DNA of 64,000 nt from Acinetobacter equi (GTDB taxonomy: Bacteria > Pseudomonadota > Gammaproteobacteria > Pseudomonadales > Moraxellaceae). The DNA lies in the NCBI RefSeq assembly GCF_001307195.1, contig NZ_CP012808.1, positions 2,046,001-2,110,000 on the forward strand, written 5' to 3'. Shown piece after piece: positions 54,694 to 63,335 of the stretch (its first letter is position 1; each line of letters opens with the position of its first letter). The notes beneath the pieces were generated by a model. That model ran no database searches, was not told the origin of the DNA, and saw only the letters and a program-made list of their open reading frames with translations. The position numbers and the translations under genes are program-made.

Positions 54694-57363
54694 TTATTCT
54701 GTTACCGGTACATCTTTTTTCGGTTTTTTCTTAGGTGTTTTTTTTACAGGATCTAATTGGTAAATGATCTCATCATCTTGAGTATCAATCACAATAAGTT
54801 TTGGTAATTTTTGGTTACTTAATGCGACTAAAATTTCAGTTGCAAGCGCAGGTAAAACAGATGAACTTAAAATATTGTCGACATTACGTGCACCACTATC
54901 AACTTCAGTACAACGACTGAGTAATAATTCAACTAAGTTATCACTATACTCTACTTTTGTATTGTATTGTTTTTCTAGACGCATCGTAATTTTGTTTAAT
55001 TTATGCTTGATGATACGCACAAGTAAGTCATCATGTAAAGGAAAGTAAGGGACAACGCGCATACGACCTAAAAAAGCAGGTTTAAATTGTTTATATAAAC
55101 TTGGTTTTAATACATCGATAAGATCTTCCGCTGAAGGCCATTCTTCTACTGGTTGGTTTAAACAAGCTTGCATAATTGCACTTGAACCAGCATTTGATGT
55201 AAGTAAGATCGTGGTGTTTTTGAAGTCAATCATACGACCTTCACCATCTTCTAACATGCCTTTATCAAAAACTTGGTAGAATAATTCTTGAACATCGCTA
55301 TGTGCTTTTTCAATTTCATCTAAAAGTACTACACTGTATGGATTACGTCTAACAGCTTCAGTTAAAACACCACCTTGTCCGTAACCCACATAACCAGGAG
55401 GAGCTCCTTTAAGTGAGGATACGGTATGTGCTTCTTGATATTCAGACATGTTGATTGTGATGAGATGTGATTCTCCACCATAAAGCTCATTTGCAAGTGC
55501 ATAAGCAGTTTCAGTTTTACCTACACCACTCGGACCAACAAGCATAAATACACCTTGTGGTTTATTTGGGTCTTCAAGTTTAGCTTTGGATGTTTTAATA
55601 CCTTGTACAAGTTGATGAAGTGCATAGTCTTGACCCATTACACGTTCTTCAAGTTTAGTTTCTAAGTTAAGTATTTGCTTAATCTCATCCGTCATCATTT
55701 TTCCAACAGGAATGCCTGTCCAGTCAGAAATAATTTCATTGATGATTTGAGAATTTACACGTTCAAAAACAAGAGGGGTATGACCTTGTATTGCAGATAA
55801 TTCCTGACGCAATTTATTTACTTTTGAATTAATATCATCATTTTGATCTTGTGATAATAATTCAGAAATTTGTGTGACAAGGGCTAATTCTTTTTGCCAT
55901 TGTTCTTTTGTTTTCTCGATTTCTTGCTCTAGATCACTGATAGTCGTTTTTAAAATTTCAAGACGTTCATGATGTATCTGACTTTGACGATGTTCATCCT
56001 CTAAAATCTGAAGTTCAAGATTAAGATTGTGTAATTGTGCAATTAATTGATCAAGCTTTACAGGTTGTGCATTTTGAGTCAGTGCAACACGTGCAGCAGC
56101 AGTGTCTAAGACACTGACAGCTTTGTCTGGAAGTTGGCGACCACTAATATAACGATGTGATGAATGGACAGCTGTCACAATTGCCTCATCATCGATTTGT
56201 AAATTAAAATGATTTGCCATAACTGGAATCATAGCGCGAAGCATATCAATAGCAACTTCTTCAGTTGGTTCTTCAACTTTAACAACTTGAAAGCGACGGC
56301 TTAAAGCAGCATCTTTTTCAAAATATTGTTTATATTCAGCCCACGTTGTGGCTGCAATTGTTCTTAATTCACCACGTGCTAGTGCAGGTTTTAGTAAGTT
56401 TGCCGCATCATTCTGTCCTGCTTGTCCGCCTGCACCAATCATAGTATGTGCTTCATCTATGAATAAAATAATTGGGTGAGGTGAGCTTTGGACTTCTTTA
56501 ATTACTTGTTTTAAACGGTTTTCAAATTCACCTTTTACACTTGCCCCTGCTTGAAGAAGTCCCATATCAAGTGAGTGTAATTGTACATTTTTTAAGGCAT
56601 CTGGTACTAAATTATCTGCAATTTTAAGTGCTAAGCCTTCAACAACAGCAGTTTTACCAACACCGGGTTCACCAGTTAAAATAGGGTTGTTTTGGCGACG
56701 ACGCATTAAAATATCAAGCATTAAGCGAATTTCATGTTCACGTCCAATAACGGGATCAATTTTTCCAGCTAAAGCTTTTTCAGTTAAGTTAATTGTATAT
56801 TGATCTAAAGCAGGTGTTTTAATTTGAGAAGATGACTCTTGCTCGATAACTTCTTCATTAGAATGTTTTTCTGTTACTTCTAAGGTTTCAGCTTCTTCAC
56901 TATTTTCACAAATTTCAAGAAACTTATGCTTCATCGTATCAATTGGAAATAACTCAAATAAACTAGAAGCTCGAACGGCAATTTGGTAAAGATCAGGAGC
57001 AGTTAATAATGCAACAAGTAAATGACCACTCCGTATAACTGGATTTTTGTCGGCAGATGCAAGTAACCAAGCTTGTTCTAATAAACGAACAATCGATTTA
57101 GAAAAAATAGGAGTACGAGCATTTCCTTTTTGCAATTGGGAAATTGTTTCACTTAAGTCATCAATAAGTGCATCTTTTGAAATTTTATATTTCCCCAATA
57201 GAATAGTGAAATCATTTTTAGTATTTTTGTTTAAAATTTCTAAAAAAAAGTGTTCAATTTCAATTTCATAGTTTTGATTTGAGATACATGAATTTGCCGA
57301 TTTTTCAAGCGCTGTACGAGTGGTATTGGACAGCTTTTTAACTAAAACTTTTAAATTGTTCAT
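54694..57363 (-). CDS. tssH: Type VI secretion ATPase TssH (ClpV)
   Basis: 889-residue AAA+ unfoldase that takes apart the contracted TssB/TssC sheath for reuse. Two Clp_N repeats (about 1-150) with a linker, AAA1 Walker A GEPGVGKT (231-238) and LFIDEAHTMIGAGG, a middle coiled coil (about 450-530), and AAA2 Walker A GPSGVGKT near 615 with VLLDEIEKAH. First gene of the leftward arm. The gene reads away from asaA across 387 bp. Confidence 0.95.
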   Translation of the reverse strand: MNNLKVLVKKLSNTTRTALEKSANSCISNQNYEIEIEHFFLEILNKNTKNDFTILLGKYKISKDALIDDLSETISQLQKGNARTPIFSKSIVRLLEQAWLLASADKNPVIRSGHLLVALLTAPDLYQIAVRASSLFELFPIDTMKHKFLEICENSEEAETLEVTEKHSNEEVIEQESSSQIKTPALDQYTINLTEKALAGKIDPVIGREHEIRLMLDILMRRRQNNPILTGEPGVGKTAVVEGLALKIADNLVPDALKNVQLHSLDMGLLQAGASVKGEFENRLKQVIKEVQSSPHPIILFIDEAHTMIGAGGQAGQNDAANLLKPALARGELRTIAATTWAEYKQYFEKDAALSRRFQVVKVEEPTEEVAIDMLRAMIPVMANHFNLQIDDEAIVTAVHSSHRYISGRQLPDKAVSVLDTAAARVALTQNAQPVKLDQLIAQLHNLNLELQILEDEHRQSQIHHERLEILKTTISDLEQEIEKTKEQWQKELALVTQISELLSQDQNDDINSKVNKLRQELSAIQGHTPLVFERVNSQIINEIISDWTGIPVGKMMTDEIKQILNLETKLEERVMGQDYALHQLVQGIKTSKAKLEDPNKPQGVFMLVGPSGVGKTETAYALANELYGGESHLITINMSEYQEAHTVSSLKGAPPGYVGYGQGGVLTEAVRRNPYSVVLLDEIEKAHSDVQELFYQVFDKGMLEDGEGRMIDFKNTTILLTSNAGSSAIMQACLNQPVEEWPSAEDLIDVLKPSLYKQFKPAFLGRMRVVPYFPLHDDLLVRIIKHKLNKITMRLEKQYNTKVEYSDNLVELLLSRCTEVDSGARNVDNILSSSVLPALATEILVALSNQKLPKLIVIDTQDDEIIYQLDPVKKTPKKKPKKDVPVTE

Positions 57364-57750
57364 TATTTTTCTCAGACGATGTATTGATCATTTTTTAAAT
57401 AAAATTTTTAAAATGATCAAGTTTATAGCATAAAATTAATGTTATTTATTGCTACATGTTGGATTTTTCAAAAAATATAGGAATTATTCTACAAAAAAAA
57501 ACTAAAATTTGGAACTAGAAAAACAAGTAAAAACTAATATTTTTGAAATATTTTGATAGAAAATAATTATTAAATTTTAGTACAACAAAATTAAAATTGT
57601 GTTTAAATATTGAGAAGTAGTTGCCATACTGTGTATTTTTATTGTTTAATTATACTCAAATGTATTTAAAAAGTTTTTTGTGATTGAATTTGTTCAATAA
57701 AAAGTAAAGAGAACATAATTCATCATAATAATGAGAAAAATGAGGTTGCT
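57364..57750. other. Divergent control region of the T6SS
   Basis: 387-bp, very AT-rich, non-coding, between tssH (leftward) and asaA (rightward). It must hold the promoters of both T6SS arms. Visible structure: palindrome ATTGAA-TTTG-TTCAAT at 57683-57698, 53 bp before the asaA start. No clean sigma-70 hexamers stand out. AT-rich DNA like this is a usual target of H-NS. Confidence 0.6.
57683..57698. promoter_or_regulatory. Palindrome in the T6SS control region (candidate operator)
   Basis: Perfect six-base arms ATTGAA and TTCAAT with a TTTG centre. Placement between the two T6SS arms suggests a regulator site; chance occurrence in AT-rich DNA is possible. Confidence 0.3.
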
Positions 57751-58410
57751 TTGAAAAAAATATTTATTGTTTTTGCTATTTTGGGAGGGGTACTTTCTAC
57801 TCAGTCAATTTTGGCTAGTGATAAGACTCTTTCAAGAAGTTGTTTGAAAAGTAATCCGTTGGCTGTGGGTGAGACGGATGCAAACTTAATTGAAATTTAT
57901 GATGCTTACTGTGATAAGAAAAATAAAGATGTGAAATATTCTTATTTGGCTAAAGCAGCTCAAAGATTTCAACAATTAGGTAAAAACTGGAAAGCACTTC
58001 AACTGGTGAATGAGCTTGAGTCTTTAAATTTAAGAGGGAATACGATTACTGATGTCAAATTTCTTGCTTCTGCAAATTTAGCAAATGAAGCATTAAATCA
58101 AATGCGTACAACTGAAAATCGTTATTTAACTACAGATATTACATATCCAACTGCAAAAGTTTTATCTGAGAATATAAATTCAGCAAAATCAACCATTATT
58201 TTGCAGTTAGAAAAGCCTGTTAAAAAGCCAAATTCTGGAAGTACGACTGGGCGAACTACAGGTGGTGGTAAAGGGACTGGGAAAGGAAAGGTTGGGACTA
58301 GCAATAAAGGTAATACTGGTTCTGTAACTCAAGGGACTTCAAATAGTGGGAAGATAAATCCATCACCTGCTCCTACGAGTGGCAATCCTTTTGATTTTAC
58401 AAATAGATAG
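57751..58410 (+). CDS. T6SS-associated periplasmic protein, AsaA-like
   Basis: 219 residues: signal peptide (to about residue 22, QSILA), a helical domain with two early cysteines (SRSCLKSN, YDAYCDKKN), then a Gly/Ser/Thr/Lys-rich low-complexity tail (about 160-205). Start is TTG 57751 with GAGG five bases before. It opens the tssBC arm where Acinetobacter systems carry asaA, a periplasmic factor that affects TssM-complex assembly. The name is inferred from position and size, not from a known motif. Confidence 0.7.
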   Translation: MKKIFIVFAILGGVLSTQSILASDKTLSRSCLKSNPLAVGETDANLIEIYDAYCDKKNKDVKYSYLAKAAQRFQQLGKNWKALQLVNELESLNLRGNTITDVKFLASANLANEALNQMRTTENRYLTTDITYPTAKVLSENINSAKSTIILQLEKPVKKPNSGSTTGRTTGGGKGTGKGKVGTSNKGNTGSVTQGTSNSGKINPSPAPTSGNPFDFTNR

Positions 58411-58427
58411 AATAACAGGGTAATATA

Positions 58428-58937
58428 ATGGCTAAAAGAGAAAGCGTTCAAAAGAAATTACAAAGAATTCGTCCACCTCGTGTGCAATTGACATATGACG
58501 TTGAAGTCGGTGATGCGAAAGAGGTCAAGGAGCTTCCTTTTGTTGTAGGTGTTTTAGGTGATTTTTCTGCGGGTTCTAAATTAGAAAAAGCAAAATTAAA
58601 AGATAAAAAATTCGTTAATGTTGATTTGGAAAATATTGATGAAGTGATGGAGTCTTTAGCACCAGGAGCATCTTTTCAAGTGCAGAATACCTTAACTGAA
58701 GAGGGTGGTCGAATGGGGGTGGATTTAACATTTAACTCAATGGAAGATTTTAGACCAGAGAATGTTGTCCAGCAAGTTGAGCCACTTAAAAAATTGGTTG
58801 AAGCACGTGAGCGTTTAACTGATCTTAGAAATAAAATTTCAAACAGTGAACGTTTAGAAGATCTATTGGATGATGTTTTAAAAAGCACAGAACAAATTCG
58901 TCAATTAAGTAAAGAGGCGGGTGTTGATAATGAGTAA
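58428..58937 (+). CDS. tssB: Type VI secretion sheath small subunit TssB
   Basis: 169 residues, forms the contractile sheath with TssC. IRPPRVQLTYDVEVGDAKEV (in part), LPFVVGVLGDFSAGSKLEK and NVDLENIDEVMESLAPG are diagnostic. ATG 58428 is 17 bp after asaA; its stop overlaps the tssC start by eight bases. Confidence 0.97.
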   Translation: MAKRESVQKKLQRIRPPRVQLTYDVEVGDAKEVKELPFVVGVLGDFSAGSKLEKAKLKDKKFVNVDLENIDEVMESLAPGASFQVQNTLTEEGGRMGVDLTFNSMEDFRPENVVQQVEPLKKLVEARERLTDLRNKISNSERLEDLLDDVLKSTEQIRQLSKEAGVDNE

Positions 58938-60417
58938 TTTACAAGCATCAGAAGCATCATCGAATGCAACAACACAAGAAGAATATAACTTACTAGATTC
59001 TATTGTTGAACAAAGCCGTATTGCTCGAAATGATGAAGAACATGTACGAGCGAAAAGTTTAATAGGTGAATTAGCTAAAGAAGTTATGGCTGGAACAATT
59101 ACTGTTTCAGACAATATGACACTTTCTTTAGATAAACGTATTGCTGAAATTGATGAACTAATTTCAACTCAGTTAAGTAAAATTATGCACCATGAAGAAT
59201 TTCAAAAAGTTGAGTCTACGTGGCGTGGTTTATATTATTTTTGTCAAGAAACACCATCGAATCCTTTAATTAAGATTCGTATGTTTAATACAACCAAAAA
59301 AGAATTAATTAAAGATTTTCAAAGTGCTACTGATTTCGATCAAAGTACTTTATTTAAAAAGATTTATGAAGAAGAATACGGCTCATTTGGTGGTGCACCA
59401 TATGCAACATTAATTGGTGATTTTGAGTTTGATCGTACTCCTTCTGATATGTACTTACTTGAACAAATTTCACATGTCGCAGCAGCTTCTCATGCTCCAT
59501 TTATCTCAGCAGCTGATCCAAATATCTTAGGTTTAGAATCATTTACAGATATTGATCGTCCACGTGATGTTGCTAAGATTTTCGAAACAGCAGAATACGT
59601 ACAGTGGCGTTCATTCCGTGAAAGTGAAGATTCACGTTATGTTGGTTTAACAATGCCTCGAGTATTGGGGCGTCTACCGTATCATCCTAAAGAAGGCACT
59701 CAAACTGAAGGTTTTAACTTCGTTGAGGAAGTTTCAGGTGAAAACCATAATGAATATTTATGGATGAATGCTGCATATGCATTTGGCACACGTATGACGA
59801 ATGCATTTGATATGCATGGTTGGTGTGCAGCAATTCGCGGTGTTGAGGGTGGTGGTATGGTTGAAGGTTTGCCTGTTCACACATTTAAGACAAGTGATGG
59901 TGAAGTAGCATTTAAATGTCCAACTGAAATTGCTATTACAGATCGACGTGAGAAAGAGCTTAGCGATTTAGGTTTTATTCCACTCGTCCATTGTAAAAAT
60001 ACAGATTATGCTGCATTTTTTGGTGCACAATCGACACAAAAGCCTAAAAAATATAATACAGATTCAGCGAATGCTAATGCAGCTCTATCAAGTCAAATTC
60101 AATACATTATGGCGGTTTCAAGAATTGCACATTATTTGAAAGCAATGATGCGTGATAAGGTTGGTAGTTTTGCCTCAGCTGGAAATGTAGAAGCATTTTT
60201 AAACGAATGGTTAGCTCAATATGTCTTATTAGATGATGGAGCTTCTCAAGAGGCTAAAGCGCAGTTCCCACTGCGTGAAGCTTCGGTAAAAGTTGTAGAA
60301 AACCCAGCTGCGCCTGGACACTACAAATCTGTGGTCTTTTTAAGACCGCATTTCCAGCTGGATGAGTTGTCTGTTTCTTTACGACTTGTCACTGAGTTAC
60401 CTCAATCTTCGAATTAA
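58930..60417 (+). CDS. tssC: Type VI secretion sheath large subunit TssC
   Basis: 495 residues from ATG 58930 (MSNLQASEASSN); the sheath subunit that pairs with TssB and is dismantled by ClpV. Marks: WRGLYYFCQETPSNPLIKIR (in part), FGGAPYATLIGDFEF, GRLPYHPKEGT and the C-terminal YKSVVFLRPHFQLDELSVSL. Eight-base overlap with tssB (translational coupling) keeps the two subunits balanced. Confidence 0.97.
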   Translation: MSNLQASEASSNATTQEEYNLLDSIVEQSRIARNDEEHVRAKSLIGELAKEVMAGTITVSDNMTLSLDKRIAEIDELISTQLSKIMHHEEFQKVESTWRGLYYFCQETPSNPLIKIRMFNTTKKELIKDFQSATDFDQSTLFKKIYEEEYGSFGGAPYATLIGDFEFDRTPSDMYLLEQISHVAAASHAPFISAADPNILGLESFTDIDRPRDVAKIFETAEYVQWRSFRESEDSRYVGLTMPRVLGRLPYHPKEGTQTEGFNFVEEVSGENHNEYLWMNAAYAFGTRMTNAFDMHGWCAAIRGVEGGGMVEGLPVHTFKTSDGEVAFKCPTEIAITDRREKELSDLGFIPLVHCKNTDYAAFFGAQSTQKPKKYNTDSANANAALSSQIQYIMAVSRIAHYLKAMMRDKVGSFASAGNVEAFLNEWLAQYVLLDDGASQEAKAQFPLREASVKVVENPAAPGHYKSVVFLRPHFQLDELSVSLRLVTELPQSSN

Positions 60418-60462
60418 CTTAGAACAGCTAAATAATAAACTTAATAATATTAGGATAAGACA

Positions 60463-60966
60463 ATGAAAGACATTTATGTCGAATTTCGTGGTAAATATAA
60501 AGTTGATGGTGAGTCTCGTGATACCGAGCATAAAGGTTGGATCGAAGTAAATTCTTGGGCGCATAACATCCGCCAACCAAAATCAGCAACTTCTTCAAGT
60601 GTTGGTGGTCACACAGCAGAACGTGTTGAACACTCTGACATGGTTTTTGTTAAAGACTTAGATGCAACTAGCCCTAAACTTTGGGAGGCTTGTTCAGCTG
60701 GTTATACTTTTGATGAAGTTCAAATCGATTACTATCGTGCGAATGGTGACAAACGTATTAAGTATCTACAAATTAAATTGAAACATGTTTTAGTTTCAAG
60801 CGTAACTCCAACAGTTAATGCTGAAGGTGTTCCAACTGAATCATTCGGTCTTAAATATGCTGCTGTAGAGTGGACATATAATCAACAAGACATCGATGGT
60901 ACAGCAAAAGGCGCTGTTACTAAGAAATGGTCACTTTCAAATAATACAGCTTCATACGCTGCATAA
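60463..60966 (+). CDS. hcp: Type VI secretion tube protein Hcp (TssD)
   Basis: 167 residues, stacks as hexamers into the inner tube that is shot out of the cell. KDIYVEFRGKYKVDGESRD, VEHSDMVFVKDLDATSPKLW (in part) and AVEWTYNQQDIDGTAKGAV are typical of Acinetobacter Hcp. AGGATAAGACA in front gives a good start at 60463. It lies 45 bp after tssC; a strong hairpin follows it. Confidence 0.97.
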   Translation: MKDIYVEFRGKYKVDGESRDTEHKGWIEVNSWAHNIRQPKSATSSSVGGHTAERVEHSDMVFVKDLDATSPKLWEACSAGYTFDEVQIDYYRANGDKRIKYLQIKLKHVLVSSVTPTVNAEGVPTESFGLKYAAVEWTYNQQDIDGTAKGAVTKKWSLSNNTASYAA

Positions 60967-60984
60967 TTTTGAAGTGAATTTCAG

Positions 60985-61016
60985 AATAGAGGGTGATTTT
61001 ATCATCCTCTATTTTT
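60985..61016 (+). terminator. Terminator-like hairpin directly after hcp
   Basis: Thirteen-pair stem (AATAGAGGGTGAT/ATCATCCTCTATT, one G-T pair) with a TTT loop and a run of five T, 18 bp past hcp and 22 bp before tssE. It likely lets only part of the transcripts continue into tssE-F-G. Confidence 0.85.
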
Positions 61017-61037
61017 AGTCATTAAAAAGATATAAAA

Positions 61038-61511
61038 ATGAATTTAGATCACTTATATCCATATGGATTTAGATCTACGCTATTTGATCGTTTAGTACCA
61101 GAAAATGAGCAAATTAATGGATTAACTGTTCAGGAGTTAAGGAACTCTGTTGCTCGAGATTTGGAGGAACTTCTAAATAGCAGAATGATTAATTTGAATC
61201 ATATTATTGATGATTATCCATTAGCTAAACGCTCTATCGTACAGTTTGGTATTATTGATTTTGTTGGATTATCGACTGCTAATCCATTAGATCGTGCGAA
61301 AATTTGTCATTCGATTGAACAATCAATATCAGCGCACGAACCTAGATTGAAACAAGTAAAAGTAGAAATGTTATTAGATGGTCATAATATGGGGGCATTG
61401 TGTCTATCTATTCAAGCGTATTTAAATTTACATCCTCTATATGAACCTGTCGTTTTTGATGCATTACTAAAACCAGCAACTCAACAATATGTTATCTCTG
61501 CTAGATCATAG
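61038..61511 (+). CDS. tssE: Type VI secretion baseplate protein TssE (gp25-like)
   Basis: 157 residues. Structural homolog of the T4 gp25 wedge, which starts sheath polymerisation. TVQELRNSVARDLEELLNSR, DYPLAKRSIVQFGIIDFVGL and IEQSISAHEPRLKQVKVEML (the EPR core motif) are diagnostic. 71 bp after hcp, 15 bp before tssF. Confidence 0.95.
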   Translation: MNLDHLYPYGFRSTLFDRLVPENEQINGLTVQELRNSVARDLEELLNSRMINLNHIIDDYPLAKRSIVQFGIIDFVGLSTANPLDRAKICHSIEQSISAHEPRLKQVKVEMLLDGHNMGALCLSIQAYLNLHPLYEPVVFDALLKPATQQYVISARS

Positions 61512-61526
61512 GGTTGGAGAAAAAGA

Positions 61527-63335
61527 ATGATTGAAGAGCTTTTGCCATTTTATGAGAAACAGTTACAAGAGTTTGGGGTACAATCTCGTGAATTTGCGCA
61601 AAAATATCCTAAAATTGCACAAAGATTATCGTTAAACCAAGAGCAGATTGATGATCCTCATATTGAGCGCTTAATTCAATCATTTTCTTTAATTGCAGCG
61701 AAAATAGATAAAAAATTAGCTGATAGTTATGATGTTTTTACACGTGCACTATTTGAGGTTATGTTTCCTCAATATTTGAAACATTTCCCATCGTGTACGA
61801 TTGTTAGTTTTGAAGATATTAATAAGCAAAAGCAGCTTTTAAATAAGCACATTATTCCGAAAGAAACGTATTTAAAATCTAGAAGTTTTAAAGGCATTCA
61901 ATGTATTTTTAAGACAAGTTCAGAAGTTGCACTATTACCAATTCAATTAAATGATGTATCTTTTAAAACTAATCCTAGTTCATTGATGCATTTAAATAAA
62001 AATGCAACGTTGAGCTTTAAATTTGAAATTTTTAATCATGCTCAAAAATGGTTAAAGGTTGAAAAGTTACCTATATATTTGGATGCGATCGCAAATTTTC
62101 CATTACAAGTTCTAGATAGTATTTTTAAAGAAGAGAGTAGTTTTAGTCTTGTTGTAAATCATCAAAAAATTAATATTAAAAATCCATTCTATGTGAAGGG
62201 TTTTGATGAGTCTGAGTCTTTGTTACCGCGTGATAATCATACTCATCATGCTTATAGATTGCTGATTGAGTATTTTTGTTTTCCTGAAAAGTTTAATTAT
62301 CTAGATTTGGATTTAGGTTTTTTAAAACACTTGAAAGATCAACAAACTGAATTTGAATTGCAGATTCACTTGAAATTGAATTTGAATGATCAATCTGTTA
62401 TTCGTAACTATTCCGAATTAAATACTGCGAACTTTAAGCTTTTTACATCACCGGCTGTTAATTTATTTGAAAAGAAAGCTGAACCACAAAAAATTAATCA
62501 TAAGCAATTAGAATATCCACTTGTGACAGATGCACATCATCCTGAGTTTTTTCAAGTCTATTCAATTTTAGAAATGAATATGATTCGTGAAAAAAATGAA
62601 GAAAATCAAGTTTCTTATCCAGTAGTTCCTTTTTTTGCCATGAGCCATTATTATGGTGAAGATGTTAAATTTTTCTATGCTTTAAATCCGATATTGTATA
62701 AAAGTAAATATATTGATACAGGCTATACAATCATTTCTAAGAATTTAGAGCCTCATCAGTTAAAATCAGATTTTATTAGCACTAATTTGCTTTGTTCTAA
62801 TGGGGATTTACCTCATGAAGCATTAAGTATTACAAATAATGTTTTAAGTTTAAATGATACAACTATTGCTCGTCGTGCACTTGTCTTAAAAAGACCAACG
62901 GTACCAGCATTTTTTGAACAAAATAAAAAAGAGCAGTGGCGGATTATTTCTCATTTATCTTTAAATGCTCTAGCATTGATGAATGACGATGCAATTAGTC
63001 ATATCAAAGAGTTATTAGAACTTTATAATTTAACAAAAGTTAAAGAAAATCATTTAGTCATAGACTCAATTAAAGATATTAAATTTGATTTAACGCATAA
63101 AATGGTTGATGCAAAACCATTTCCAATGTTTATAAGAGGACTTAAAGTCTATATTAAAATTAATCCTCAAGTATTTAGAGGACATAGTTTATACACTTTT
63201 AGTACATTACTTAGCCGTGTTTTTAACTTAAAAGTTCAGATGAATAGCTTTGTTGATGTGTCTATTATTGATTCACAAACTGATGAGGAGGTTTACCAAT
63301 GCGTGCAGAACGTTGGTGGAAAGAAGCTTCTGTAA
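61527..63335 (+). CDS. tssF: Type VI secretion baseplate protein TssF
   Basis: 602 residues, wedge component with TssG and TssK. N-terminal LPFYEKQLQEFGVQSREFAQ and PHIERLIQSFSLIAAKIDKK, VMFPQYLKHFPSCTIV, then the C-terminal SHLSLNALALMNDDAISHIKE (in part) are family marks. Full length. ATG 61527 behind GGAG (61515-61518). Overlaps tssG by 37 bases. Confidence 0.94.
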   Translation: MIEELLPFYEKQLQEFGVQSREFAQKYPKIAQRLSLNQEQIDDPHIERLIQSFSLIAAKIDKKLADSYDVFTRALFEVMFPQYLKHFPSCTIVSFEDINKQKQLLNKHIIPKETYLKSRSFKGIQCIFKTSSEVALLPIQLNDVSFKTNPSSLMHLNKNATLSFKFEIFNHAQKWLKVEKLPIYLDAIANFPLQVLDSIFKEESSFSLVVNHQKINIKNPFYVKGFDESESLLPRDNHTHHAYRLLIEYFCFPEKFNYLDLDLGFLKHLKDQQTEFELQIHLKLNLNDQSVIRNYSELNTANFKLFTSPAVNLFEKKAEPQKINHKQLEYPLVTDAHHPEFFQVYSILEMNMIREKNEENQVSYPVVPFFAMSHYYGEDVKFFYALNPILYKSKYIDTGYTIISKNLEPHQLKSDFISTNLLCSNGDLPHEALSITNNVLSLNDTTIARRALVLKRPTVPAFFEQNKKEQWRIISHLSLNALALMNDDAISHIKELLELYNLTKVKENHLVIDSIKDIKFDLTHKMVDAKPFPMFIRGLKVYIKINPQVFRGHSLYTFSTLLSRVFNLKVQMNSFVDVSIIDSQTDEEVYQCVQNVGGKKLL

